The notes under the pieces were generated by a model. The model was given only the letters and a program-made list of their open reading frames with translations. It did not search any database and had not been told where the DNA came from. DNA of 64,000 bases, from the NCBI GenBank assembly GCA_051658525.1, contig JBOFMT010000085.1:12587-76586 (forward strand), read 5' to 3'. The DNA is from JBOFMT01 sp051658525 (GTDB lineage Bacteria > Bacillota_I > Bacilli_A > Erysipelotrichales > Erysipelotrichaceae). Shown one piece after another: positions 35,952 through 44,972 of this stretch (the first letter of the stretch is position 1; each line of letters starts with the position of its first letter). A program made the translations under genes and the position numbers.

Positions 35952-36614
35952 ATGACACTTGATTTACAATATACCACGATACTTGATGTGGTTTTGATAC
36001 TTTATTTACTTTGGCAAATTTATCTAGGATATAGCAAAGGGTTTATGGACCGTATGCTATCCTTTGGAAGTCTGTTGATTGCATTATTAGGTGCTTGGTG
36101 GGTTTCACAACTCATTGCCGCGCAATGGATGTTGTTGCCAAATGCTTGGTTTGCCGATGCTCTCGTCTTACAACTATTTCAACCTTGGTTAAATACTGCA
36201 GTATGGTTTGTGATTCTCTTTGCTGTCTTCCGTATTGCTTTACTCGTATTGAAGCCACTGGTCAATGCAGTAGCGAGTTTACCGATTATCAAACAATTGA
36301 ATACCCTAGCAGGTGTCGTGTTAGCACTACTTACTAGCCTACTCGTAGCCATTGTACTATGCGTAATTTGTAAGACACCCATTGTAGAAAACGGCTACCA
36401 AGTCATTGAGTCAAGTGTGTTACGATTCGTTGATCCGGTTGCTGATTTGAGTCTATCATTGCTCGATGTGGATAGTACTGGATACGAGGCATTACAACGC
36501 GTGATGATGAAAGAAGCAAGTCAAGTAGATGTTAGTGTAGCAACACAAGTACTTCTTGATTTACATCTTTCCCCAGAACAAGTCAGTGAATTTTTAGCTA
36601 AGAGAGGATATTAG
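35952..36614 (+). CDS. CvpA family membrane protein
   Basis: A 220-residue protein with four membrane helices in its first 170 residues; LDVVLILYLLWQIYLGYSKGFMDRMLSFGSLLIAL is CvpA-like (colicin V production/YshB family). The molecular role of this family is unclear. The ATG at 35952 has GGAGAG before it and is preferred to an upstream ATG. The gene order rnhC, cvpA-like, mutS2 is conserved in Firmicutes. Confidence 0.8.
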   Translation: MTLDLQYTTILDVVLILYLLWQIYLGYSKGFMDRMLSFGSLLIALLGAWWVSQLIAAQWMLLPNAWFADALVLQLFQPWLNTAVWFVILFAVFRIALLVLKPLVNAVASLPIIKQLNTLAGVVLALLTSLLVAIVLCVICKTPIVENGYQVIESSVLRFVDPVADLSLSLLDVDSTGYEALQRVMMKEASQVDVSVATQVLLDLHLSPEQVSEFLAKRGY

Positions 36615-36616
36615 AC

Positions 36617-38938
36617 ATGCAAGCATATGATGTATTGGATTTTTCAGAAATCAAAACACGCGTAGCTGCTTACGCGAGTTTTTCCTTAGGAAAAGCGCAC
36701 GTATTGGCATTGCAACCCGTGTTTCAAAAACTATATTTACAACGTGAACTAGCATTATTAGAAGAAAGTTTACGTTTTTATACCAGCTTTGGTGCAATTC
36801 CCTTTGGTGGAATTTTTGATATTCAAGCTGAGTTGGGAAAAGCAAAAAAAGGAATGATCTTAAACGAACAAGAATTGAAGTATGTCGCAATGCAAAGCCA
36901 TGCAATTCAAACCATTCGTTCCCACTTTGAACAAAATGGGTTAGCTGCTGGTGAGCTTTCGGATTTGATTGCTACCCTACAAGCCTTTCCTCAAGTTCAA
37001 AAAGAAATTGATCATTGTATCAATGAACTATATGAAGTGATGGATCAAGCATCGCCAAAACTAAATCAAGTGCGCAAAGAAATGCGTAATTGTGAAAAAC
37101 AACTCACAACGCTAACACAAGCGTTGTTGTCAAAACATGCTAGTTCACTGCAGGAAAATATTTCAGCTTATCGTAACGATCGCTTGTGTTTATTAGTAAA
37201 GGTAAGTGATAAAAACAAGGTCAAAGGGATTGTTCATGCAGAGAGTGCTAGTGGATTAGCTGTGTATATTGAACCACTAGAAATCATGGAATTAAACAAC
37301 CAAATGCAAACGTTAAAATACGAAGAGCATGTGGAAATTGAAGTAATACTCAAAGGGTTGAGCGCTTTGGTCCAAGCGAATGCTGAGGGCTTTTTGGCTA
37401 ACTTAGAAACCTTAACCATTATCGATAGCCTCTTTGCACGTGCTGCCTATGGACATGCAAATAATGGCTGTGTTGCAAGGTTGCATCCAGCGAGCAAACA
37501 TCTTGTCATCAAGTCGGGAAGACACCCTTTGATAGACGCGAAAAAAGTAGTAGCGAATACATACGAAATCAAAGATGAAACACATATCTTACTTATTTCA
37601 GGTCCCAATACCGGTGGGAAAACCGTTACTTTAAAAACCATTGGATTGTTTGTATTAATGAGCTACGCTGGGCTTCCTATTCTTTGTGAGGAGGCACAAA
37701 TTCCATTATACGATCAAATCTTTGTCGATATTGGAGATGACCAATCGATACTTTCGAATCTATCGACATTCTCCGCACATTTAGCAAAACTAGCAAATAT
37801 TACCAAACACTGTACACCAAATTCCCTCATCCTGCTCGATGAGTTGGGAAGTGGAACCGATCCTAACGAGGGAGAAGCGCTGGCTATGGCGATCTTGGAT
37901 TATTTAAGAGAACAAAATGCGCGTGTTATTGCAACAACGCATTATGCGAAATTAAAAACCTATGCAACCAACTATGAAGATATTATGTTGAGTTGTGTCG
38001 AATTTGATTTGGAAAACTTACAACCGACCTATCGCTTCTTAATGAATATTTCAGGACAAAGTAATGCCTTTGATATTGCCTTGCGTTATGGGTTGCCAGC
38101 AGCTATTGTTCACCATGCCAAAGCATTCAAAGAACAAAATAAAACCGATAGTGAACGTGCGATGGAACAACTAGAACGTCTGTTACTAGAAAACGATCGT
38201 TTGCAACAAGAATTACAAGAACAAGCTGAAGCCATGGCTATTTCACTAGCAAACACGAAAAATATGGAATCTGCAATGGAACGCCAAAAAGCTCATGTGT
38301 TGCGTGAAGCGGTGGAAAAAGCAAATCGTATTATTGAAGAAGCACAAGAAGAAGCGATTGAGGTCATTGATGAATTGCGTGCAAATACGCAGGCGAAACC
38401 ACATGAACTCTTACAGATCAAAGCAAAATTACAAGCAAAACAACAAGAGGAAGAAGTGCAACAACCAAACGAGCAAAAACCATTTGCCGTTGGGGATTAT
38501 ATCTTGTTCAAGCAATACAACTACTATGGTGAAGTAACCGAAATCAATGGAAAAAAAGTTAGTATTTTAGCCAATGGAATGAAAATGAATACGACCGTAG
38601 ACAATTTGGAACACTCCAAACGGCCACAAGCAAACAAACAACGAAGCAAAGGGAAAATCTCAGATAGCTTTAACCGTTCGTTCTCGATGGAACTTAATTT
38701 ACTTGGGTACCGTGTAGATGAAGCAATTGCTATGGTTGATAAATATTTAGATAATGCCCTTTACGCGAAAGTATTTGAAGTTCGCATTGTGCATGGTGTT
38801 GGTACGGGTGCCTTGCGAAAAGCGGTACAAGGTTATTTGAAAACGAGTAAACTAGTAGAAAGTTATCGTTTTGGAATGCAATCAGAAGGTGGTTTGGGTG
38901 CTACCGTTGTAAAGTTAAAACGAAAAAAAGGAACATAA
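36617..38938 (+). CDS. mutS2: MutS2, DNA-recombination and ribosome-quality protein
   Basis: A 773-residue MutS homologue without the mismatch-recognition domain. It has the ABC-type ATPase with Walker A GPNTGGKT and LILLDELGSGTDPNEG, a long coiled coil (about residues 515-600, rich in Glu/Gln/Ala), and a C-terminal Smr nuclease domain with LLGYRVDEAI and HGVGTGALR. MutS2 has been linked to suppression of recombination and to splitting collided ribosomes. It follows the cvpA-like gene after 2 bases and precedes uvrC after 1 base. Confidence 0.96.
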   Translation: MQAYDVLDFSEIKTRVAAYASFSLGKAHVLALQPVFQKLYLQRELALLEESLRFYTSFGAIPFGGIFDIQAELGKAKKGMILNEQELKYVAMQSHAIQTIRSHFEQNGLAAGELSDLIATLQAFPQVQKEIDHCINELYEVMDQASPKLNQVRKEMRNCEKQLTTLTQALLSKHASSLQENISAYRNDRLCLLVKVSDKNKVKGIVHAESASGLAVYIEPLEIMELNNQMQTLKYEEHVEIEVILKGLSALVQANAEGFLANLETLTIIDSLFARAAYGHANNGCVARLHPASKHLVIKSGRHPLIDAKKVVANTYEIKDETHILLISGPNTGGKTVTLKTIGLFVLMSYAGLPILCEEAQIPLYDQIFVDIGDDQSILSNLSTFSAHLAKLANITKHCTPNSLILLDELGSGTDPNEGEALAMAILDYLREQNARVIATTHYAKLKTYATNYEDIMLSCVEFDLENLQPTYRFLMNISGQSNAFDIALRYGLPAAIVHHAKAFKEQNKTDSERAMEQLERLLLENDRLQQELQEQAEAMAISLANTKNMESAMERQKAHVLREAVEKANRIIEEAQEEAIEVIDELRANTQAKPHELLQIKAKLQAKQQEEEVQQPNEQKPFAVGDYILFKQYNYYGEVTEINGKKVSILANGMKMNTTVDNLEHSKRPQANKQRSKGKISDSFNRSFSMELNLLGYRVDEAIAMVDKYLDNALYAKVFEVRIVHGVGTGALRKAVQGYLKTSKLVESYRFGMQSEGGLGATVVKLKRKKGT

Positions 38939-38939
38939 C

Positions 38940-40703
38940 ATGGGAATCATTCAGGATAAATTAGCCTTATTACCGGCATTACCTGGTTGTTACTTGATGA
39001 AGGATAAGCAAGGAACAATCATATATGTAGGCAAGGCAAAAAAATTAAAGAACCGCGTAAAGAGTTACTTTATGGGGGCTCATGATTATAAAACAACAAA
39101 GTTGGTTTCCAACATTGTTGATTTTGAGTATATCGTCACCAACTCTGAAAAAGATGCATTGGTGTTAGAAATCAATTTAATTAAAAAATACCATCCTGAA
39201 TTCAATATTATGTTTAAGGATGACAAGAGTTATCCTTACTTGAAGTTAACAAATGAGAAAGCACCAATTTTAAAGGTTGTTCGTAAACTGGATGATAAAA
39301 AGGCTACCTATTTTGGACCGTTTCCTGATAGTGGAGCTGCCTATCAAACCTTAGTGTTGCTCAATCGGTTGTATCCATTAAGAAAATGTAAAATCTTGCC
39401 AAACAAGGTGTGTTTGTATTATCATATGAAACAGTGCCTTGGACCTTGTGTCTATGAAATCGATCCTAGTATTTATGCTACGATGGCAGAAGAAATCAAA
39501 CGTTTCTTACGAGGAGATGTGAAAGAAATCTTAAAACATCTCCAACAAACGTTAGATGAGGCTGTGGAAAGTTTGGCTTTTGAGAAAGCCAAAGAAACCC
39601 ATGAGTTAATCGAAGCCATCAAGCATGTCACACACAAACAGCAAGTGCAATTTAGTGATCATAAGGATCGTGATGTCTTTGCCTACTATGTAAGTGATGG
39701 CTATATTTCAATTCAAGGGTTCTTCTTGCGCAATGGGAAATTATTGGAGCGTACCTTCCTTGTAGAACCACTCTACGAAGAAGCACAGGATGCACTTGTT
39801 AGCTTTATTATTCAATATTATGAACGTAATGTACCTCCTCAAGAAATTGTAATCCCTTTGGAGGTCGTCTTAGATGAAGCTCTGCTATCTAGTTTCCCTT
39901 GTAAAGTGGTACAACCACATAAAGGAGAAAAACGAAAACTCGTTGAGATGGTAAGTGCAAATGCGAAAATGGCTCATGAACAAAAGTTTGAACTCGTAAA
40001 ACGCAAAGCGGATAATATGGTGAGTGCTTTGGATGAACTTGCACACATCGTTGGCGCGCCTGTCGACACGATTGAATTATTCGATAACTCGCATTTATCT
40101 GGTACAAATAACGTTAGTGGTATGGTTGTTTTCAAACAGGGGAAACCTTATAAAAAAGGCTATCGTACATATAAACTAGATGGTTATGAATCCGATTTGA
40201 AATCAATGGAAGAAGTACTATATCGACGCTATTTACGTGCGCTCAAAGAACAAAGTTTTCCTGATTTGTTGCTAGTCGATGGTGGCTTTCAACAAATTAA
40301 AGTGGCAAAACAGGTACTAGAAGGCTTTGATTTACAAATTCCTATTTATGGTTTGGTTAAAAATGATCGTCATCAAACTGCAAATTTAATGAATGTTGCA
40401 GGAGAAATTATTGAAGTAGCAAAGGATAGTACCCTGTTCTTCCTCTTAACCGAAATGCAAAATGAAGTTCACCGCTTTGCGATTAGCTTCCATAAAAAGC
40501 AACGAAACAAAGCGATGACCAAATCCATCCTAGATGATATTGATGGGATTGGTCCGGTACGAAAAAAAGCTATTTGGAAACATTTTGTTTCTTTAAAAGC
40601 ATTAAAAGCTGCGACAATTGAAGAATTGGAAGCTCTGCTTCCCAAAGATAGTGCCCAAGCATTATTTGATGTATTACAAGAAAGAAAAGAAACCGAACAA
40701 TAA
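38940..40703 (+). CDS. uvrC: UvrABC system protein C
   Basis: Makes both incisions in nucleotide excision repair. The 587-residue protein has the N-terminal GIY-YIG domain (GCYLMKDKQGTIIYVGKAKKLKNRV), a UvrB-interacting UVR segment around residues 195-230, the RNase H-like incision domain (FDNSHLSGTNNVSGMVVF, LLVDGGFQQI) and a C-terminal helix-hairpin-helix (LDDIDGIGPVRKKAIWKHF). It is in one run of genes with mutS2 and the VanY-like gene. Confidence 0.97.
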   Translation: MGIIQDKLALLPALPGCYLMKDKQGTIIYVGKAKKLKNRVKSYFMGAHDYKTTKLVSNIVDFEYIVTNSEKDALVLEINLIKKYHPEFNIMFKDDKSYPYLKLTNEKAPILKVVRKLDDKKATYFGPFPDSGAAYQTLVLLNRLYPLRKCKILPNKVCLYYHMKQCLGPCVYEIDPSIYATMAEEIKRFLRGDVKEILKHLQQTLDEAVESLAFEKAKETHELIEAIKHVTHKQQVQFSDHKDRDVFAYYVSDGYISIQGFFLRNGKLLERTFLVEPLYEEAQDALVSFIIQYYERNVPPQEIVIPLEVVLDEALLSSFPCKVVQPHKGEKRKLVEMVSANAKMAHEQKFELVKRKADNMVSALDELAHIVGAPVDTIELFDNSHLSGTNNVSGMVVFKQGKPYKKGYRTYKLDGYESDLKSMEEVLYRRYLRALKEQSFPDLLLVDGGFQQIKVAKQVLEGFDLQIPIYGLVKNDRHQTANLMNVAGEIIEVAKDSTLFFLLTEMQNEVHRFAISFHKKQRNKAMTKSILDDIDGIGPVRKKAIWKHFVSLKALKAATIEELEALLPKDSAQALFDVLQERKETEQ

Positions 40704-40717
40704 GGAGGTAATGGTTG

Positions 40718-41719
40718 ATGTTAAAAAAAAGAATAGGGTTTATTGTCGTACTGTTTGCCATTTTTGTGGCTTCCTTTTATCAAATGAACTTACGTTTTGA
40801 CCCGCTTGCGCGCTACCCTTATGCTGATCAAGCAAATCGAGAACTCCTGTTGGAGCATTTATCGACAACGGATATTTCCTATATCATCCAACAGCAAATT
40901 ACACCAGAACGCTTTGAGCCTTATTTGGGTATTGAAGGTTTTAATATTACCCATATAGCGATGTATGAGGTTGTAGCCCAACACGAATCAGATTTAAAGC
41001 AAGTTGTTCGCTTTATCAATGAACAAGAAAATCATTTTAATCTTGACGAACTAGAACGATTGTTAGCAAACTATCCATACACGATGTTGGCGAATTTTTA
41101 TGATTATGGGAATTCCTATATTAGCAATGCCATTTTAGAGAAACAACCATCCAATCTTGCTACCACATTGGTGTTAAAAGAAACCCTACAACAATATCAG
41201 CCTAGTGACTTGGTCCCTTTAACAGCAATGCCAAGTGTTCGCTTTTCCATCGATAACAGTAAACTGCGCATTCGCTCCATCGTACAAGAACCACTCTCTT
41301 TGTTGTGCGAAGAGATTACACAACTAAACGATAAAACTTGTGGTAACTTGATTGCAGTTCGCGCCTTTACCAGCTATGAACAACAGATTGCCGTACATGA
41401 AGCTGCCTTGTTAGAATATGGTATTGATTTGGTACTCGATTATGAGTCTTATCCTGGGCAAAGTGAGTATCAATTAGGAACTAGTATTTTGATGAGCTTA
41501 CCGAAGGTAGAAACAGAGGAACTTGTAGAAAGTGAACAAGTTGAATGGTTAAACGACAATGCGCATCGCTTTGGTTTTATCGTACGTTATCCAGAAACGA
41601 AAACAACCATCACCAAACACGAGTACAACCCGCTGTTGTTGCGTTATGTTGGCGTTGAATTAGCTACGAAAATGCACGAGGAAGGCTTGGTATTGGAAGA
41701 GGTGAGAATAGATGAGTAA
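40718..41719 (+). CDS. VanY-like carboxypeptidase homologue lacking the catalytic residues
   Basis: A 333-residue protein with an N-terminal membrane anchor (IGFIVVLFAIFVASFY), an extracytoplasmic region of about 170 residues and a C-terminal domain of the VanY/peptidase M15B fold. The fold is shown by WLNDNAHRFGFIVRYPETKTTIT and LRYVGVELATKM. The zinc motif SxHxxGxAxD reads SEYQLGTSIL (residues 249-258), so His and Asp are lost. The EPWHxR motif reads NPLLLR (304-309), so the catalytic Glu and third ligand are lost as well. It should not be a zinc peptidase; it may bind peptidoglycan stems. ATG 40718 follows AAGGAGG; it overlaps murI by 8 bases. Confidence 0.85.
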   Translation: MLKKRIGFIVVLFAIFVASFYQMNLRFDPLARYPYADQANRELLLEHLSTTDISYIIQQQITPERFEPYLGIEGFNITHIAMYEVVAQHESDLKQVVRFINEQENHFNLDELERLLANYPYTMLANFYDYGNSYISNAILEKQPSNLATTLVLKETLQQYQPSDLVPLTAMPSVRFSIDNSKLRIRSIVQEPLSLLCEEITQLNDKTCGNLIAVRAFTSYEQQIAVHEAALLEYGIDLVLDYESYPGQSEYQLGTSILMSLPKVETEELVESEQVEWLNDNAHRFGFIVRYPETKTTITKHEYNPLLLRYVGVELATKMHEEGLVLEEVRIDE

Positions 41720-42464
41720 GATTGGTATCATTGATTCAGGTTTAGGTGGTGCTATGGTCTTACAACGCCTCCGGCTTGCCAAACCAAATCATCATTACAT
41801 TTATTTAGCGGATCAAAAAAACGCACCGTATGGTGAAAAAACAGCAGAAGAAATCGTTGCACTAGCGAATGCATTAGTTGCGACATTGGTTGCATACCGA
41901 GTGGATTGTATCGTTGTGGCTTGCAATACCATTTGTGCCAATGCACTACCGCAATTACGAACACGTTATCCTGAGGTCCACTTTATTTCGATGATTGAGC
42001 CTACGGTTGCCCAATTAAATCAAAAAAACAAACGTGTGTTGGTACTTGCAACACCTGCAACGATTGCAAGTCGTGCGTATGCAAATGCAATCCATCAATT
42101 GGATTTGGATATTACTGTAGTCTCACTTGCTGCGAAAGCCTTAGTCCCACTCATTGAGGCGCAAGCTCCACGCCAAATAGTAGAGCAAGCGTTAGCTGAA
42201 ATATTTGCAACGGTTGACTTAGCAGGCTTTGATGCGATGATCTTAGGATGTACGCACTATCCTTTGGTTGCAGATCTAATTGCACAGCAGTTTAGCGGTT
42301 TGCTTTTGGATAGCAATGCAGTTACGATAGCACAACTCGATTATCCAGAATCACAAGCACAGTTGGATGTTTACACATCACTAGAACCAGAACATCTGCA
42401 AGCACAAGTAATTGCATTGCTGAAAGAAACATGGTCGATTAAACCATTCGAGCTAATGGTATGA
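41712..42464 (+). CDS. murI: glutamate racemase
   Basis: Makes D-glutamate for peptidoglycan. The 250-residue enzyme has the N-terminal IIDSGLGGAMV with catalytic Asp neighbourhood, NAPYGEKT, the first catalytic Cys in VVACNTICANAL and the second in LGCTHYPLV. It overlaps the VanY-like gene upstream and the phosphodiesterase gene downstream (4 bases), so all three are cotranscribed with uvrC. Confidence 0.96.
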   Translation: MSKIGIIDSGLGGAMVLQRLRLAKPNHHYIYLADQKNAPYGEKTAEEIVALANALVATLVAYRVDCIVVACNTICANALPQLRTRYPEVHFISMIEPTVAQLNQKNKRVLVLATPATIASRAYANAIHQLDLDITVVSLAAKALVPLIEAQAPRQIVEQALAEIFATVDLAGFDAMILGCTHYPLVADLIAQQFSGLLLDSNAVTIAQLDYPESQAQLDVYTSLEPEHLQAQVIALLKETWSIKPFELMV

Positions 42465-42958
42465 AGATTGTCTTAGTATCGGATTCACATGGAAAAACAG
42501 GAGCGTTATTGGATGTGTTAGAATCACATCCAAATGCGGACTTGTATTTGCATGCAGGTGATTTAGAAACACAATCTGTGGGGTTGGAGACGTTTCATAT
42601 TGTTCAAGGAAATAATGACTACTATAGTGATTTCCCCGATATGTTGAGTTTTGCTAGTCCGATGGGTGAATTAGGGCTATTGCATTCCCATCAGTTTTTT
42701 CCCTTTAAGCGGGAAGCGGAACTTGTACGTGTTGCGAAACAAAAAGGCTGGCGTATTGTTTGTTATGGTCATACCCACATCAAGATGTGTAAGGAAGTTG
42801 ATGGTGTTTGGTTGATCAATCCGGGTTCGTTATTTTATAATCGGGACGCAAGTGCACCTTGTTATGCAATTCTTGAGATTCAGGAATCAAAACTTGAGGT
42901 TGAATTTATCGAGCTACCAAAAGCCATCGATGAGAAATCGAAAAAGCGAAAAAAATAG
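42461..42958 (+). CDS. YfcE/YsnB-type metallophosphoesterase
   Basis: A 165-residue calcineurin-like phosphodiesterase with all metal motifs: VSDSHG, HAGDLE, QGNNDYY, LLHSHQ and CYGHTHIK. The murI-phosphoesterase pairing is conserved in Firmicutes (racE-ysnA/ysnB region in Bacillus). The natural substrate is not known. It is the last gene of the cvpA-mutS2-uvrC-VanY-murI run. No U-tailed hairpin is seen directly after it. Confidence 0.9.
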   Translation: MKIVLVSDSHGKTGALLDVLESHPNADLYLHAGDLETQSVGLETFHIVQGNNDYYSDFPDMLSFASPMGELGLLHSHQFFPFKREAELVRVAKQKGWRIVCYGHTHIKMCKEVDGVWLINPGSLFYNRDASAPCYAILEIQESKLEVEFIELPKAIDEKSKKRKK

Positions 42959-43003
42959 ATGACTCTTGAGAAATAAAATAAAATAATATAAATGAAAAAA
43001 AGC

Positions 43004-43032
43004 TTGCACTATGGTAGAGTGTTTGTTATAAT
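43004..43032 (+). promoter_or_regulatory. promoter for tRNA-Arg
   Basis: TTGCAC and a perfect TATAAT are 17 bases apart; the tRNA begins 20 bases further on. Confidence 0.85.
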
Positions 43033-43052
43033 AATTGAGCAATGAGCAACAT

Positions 43053-43129
43053 GTCTACATAGCTCAGTTGGATAGAGCACACGCCTTCTAAGCGTGCGGT
43101 CGAAGGTTCGAGTCCTTCTGTGGACGCCA
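43053..43129 (+). tRNA. tRNA-Arg (anticodon TCT)
   Basis: A 77-base cloverleaf with acceptor stem GTCTACA/TGTGGAC, anticodon loop CTTCTAA giving TCT, T arm GGTTCGAGTCC, discriminator G and encoded CCA. It decodes AGA/AGG and has its own promoter and terminator. Confidence 0.96.
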
Positions 43130-43139
43130 TTTGTCAAGC

Positions 43140-43164
43140 AAGTTCCCTTAGGGGGACTTTTTTT
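43140..43164 (+). terminator. terminator after tRNA-Arg
   Basis: AAGTTCCC pairs with GGGGACTT (one G-U) around TTAG, followed by a T run. Confidence 0.85.
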
Positions 43165-43234
43165 GTATTTCACTCGTTGGAATGATAACGGAATATGTTG
43201 TATACTAAGGATAACTAGATGAGGGGGACATAAA

Positions 43235-44065
43235 ATGAAGAAGCTTATTTTTATGGATATTGATGGTACTTTGGTGGATCCTAAGACTCACCAAATTCCA
43301 AATAGTGCACTAGAAGCAATGCAACAAGCCAAACGCTTTGGACATCGTTTGTTTTTATGTACGGGGCGTAGTTTTGCTCAAATACAAGAATTTATGCATT
43401 TGGACGTGGATGGCTATATTTGTTGTGCAGGTGCTTATGTTCGTACAAAGGAAGCAGTGATATATCAAGCTCCCTTTTCAGCAAATCAAATTGAAACTTT
43501 TCAACAACTCTTTAACGAACAAGGAGTCGAATATAACTTAGAAGGGGAACGCTACTGTTATTTGACCCAACCAGCACTAACGTTTTTCAAAAATATGTAT
43601 GCTAAGCATGAAAATACAATATCGATTGATGAGTTGATACAGAATAAACGCTTGGTGGGACTAGAGAACTATTCGAGTGAAGATGTAGTTTGTAAAGCAT
43701 GTATGTTTACCCAACATCATGATGATATTCGTGCGTTACAGAGTCGAATAGGAGATGACTTCTCCTTGTTGGAAACAAGTCCTAAACGAGCACATAATGG
43801 TTTTTATTATGCAGAATTAACGCATGCCCACATTACAAAACTACAAGGTATCGAGCGCATTGTACAAGTTTATGATGTTGCGCTTCAAGATTGTGTTGCA
43901 ATTGGAGACACCTTAAATGATTTTGATATGGTAGAAGGTTGTGGTATCGGGATTGCGATGGGAAATGCAGTCGTAGAACTAAAGGAGAGTGCAAACTTTA
44001 TCACAACGAATGCATGGGAAGATGGAATTGCGCATGCGTTTCGATTTGTGCAATCTCAAAGTTAA
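43235..44065 (+). CDS. Cof-type HAD-superfamily phosphatase
   Basis: A 276-residue sugar-phosphate or flavin-phosphate phosphatase of the Cof/YidA group. HAD motif I is MDIDGTLVD, motif II CTGRS, and motif III/IV GDTLNDFDMV, with the large C2 cap between residues 80 and 190. The start has a GAGGGGG site. The substrate cannot be read from sequence. It is a single gene; the decayed glycosyltransferase follows. Confidence 0.9.
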   Translation: MKKLIFMDIDGTLVDPKTHQIPNSALEAMQQAKRFGHRLFLCTGRSFAQIQEFMHLDVDGYICCAGAYVRTKEAVIYQAPFSANQIETFQQLFNEQGVEYNLEGERYCYLTQPALTFFKNMYAKHENTISIDELIQNKRLVGLENYSSEDVVCKACMFTQHHDDIRALQSRIGDDFSLLETSPKRAHNGFYYAELTHAHITKLQGIERIVQVYDVALQDCVAIGDTLNDFDMVEGCGIGIAMGNAVVELKESANFITTNAWEDGIAHAFRFVQSQS

Positions 44066-44133
44066 AAAGTCTAGTGTAACACTACAATATTTGAAAAAAT
44101 AGCCAAAGTCTTGTATGAAAAGTAGCAAATCAA

Positions 44134-44859
44134 ATGAATCATGTTGTGTATTTTTCAAATATCGGTGGGCGTATACATGCGCTGCTATCGATGCAACCGC
44201 AAAGCGGATGTTTCAAGGTTATGCGAGGATATCCTTTTTGCATCATGGTTCCAAAGAGCAACTTGCTACCTATTTATGGATATTTCCATATAATGTAGTA
44301 CGTTCGCTCTACTTGTTGTGTAAGTGTGACCCTCATATTATTGTGTGAACAAGAGCACATACAATATTACTAATGTATTATTTTGGAAACTTGTTTGGAA
44401 TAGACATATTAAATTGAGACACATTACCAATGTAAAGACCAAGAGTGTCAGCGAAAAACTAGTGTATCCGATTGCGGATGTATGTATCGTCCAATGGGAA
44501 TATACCATATATCTCACAAAGGATGCAGTTGGCAGATTTTTGATCAAGAGACTTTACGTGATTATATGCAAAAAGTCGATTTTGTAATTGCACATGCAGG
44601 CGTGGGTACAATATTCGAAGCATAATCACAAGAAAAAAACTCGTAGTGGTACACGCTTAAAGCAATACCATAAATATGTTAACAATCACCAATTTGAAAT
44701 TATTGAAGTGTTAGTGCAACAAGGCTATATTTTGGATGTGAGATGGAACAACTCGAACAAACGCTAGCGCAGCTTGGTGATTTTAAACCGAAACAATTGA
44801 AGCGCAATACCGAGCGGTTGATTGGTTTGGTTGAAAACTTTATTGATATAATCGAATAA
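44134..44859 (+). pseudogene. decayed PssD/PssE-type polysaccharide glycosyltransferase
   Basis: No intact frame spans this region, but pieces in different frames fit one fused PssD-PssE (CpsF/CpsG) glycosyltransferase. In order they are VYFSNIGGRIHALLSMQP near the start, FPYNVVRSLYLLCKCDPHIIV, SEKLVYPIADVCIVQWE, DFVIAHAGVGTIFEA, LKQYHKYVNNHQFEIIEVL and a C-terminal QLKRNTERLIGLVENFIDIIE. At least four frame changes and internal stops separate them. The enzyme would have added a sugar to a lipid-linked capsule or exopolysaccharide precursor. It still has a terminator, and no other polysaccharide gene is nearby, so it is a relic. Confidence 0.8.
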
Positions 44860-44868
44860 CGAAAGAGC

Positions 44869-44891
44869 GGGACCGTAAGGTTCCTTTTTTT
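44869..44891 (+). terminator. terminator after the glycosyltransferase relic
   Basis: GGGACC pairs with GGTTCC (one G-U) around GTAA, followed by T residues. Confidence 0.75.
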
Positions 44892-44911
44892 ACATTAAAA
44901 AATTGTTGTTC

Positions 44912-44940
44912 TTGTATGTTACTTGCTTGAGTGCTATATT
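44912..44940 (+). promoter_or_regulatory. promoter of the ABC exporter operon
   Basis: TTGTAT and TATATT are 17 bases apart with a TG extension before the -10. Confidence 0.65.
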
Positions 44941-44972
44941 GTGAATAAGTTGGATTGTGTTAGGAGGAACGT

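Noticed and set aside
44345..44587. Independent small gene within the region after the HAD phosphatase
   Set aside because: Its translation contains a PssD fragment (SEKLVYPIADVCIVQWE) that joins to fragments in other frames, so it is part of a decayed gene.
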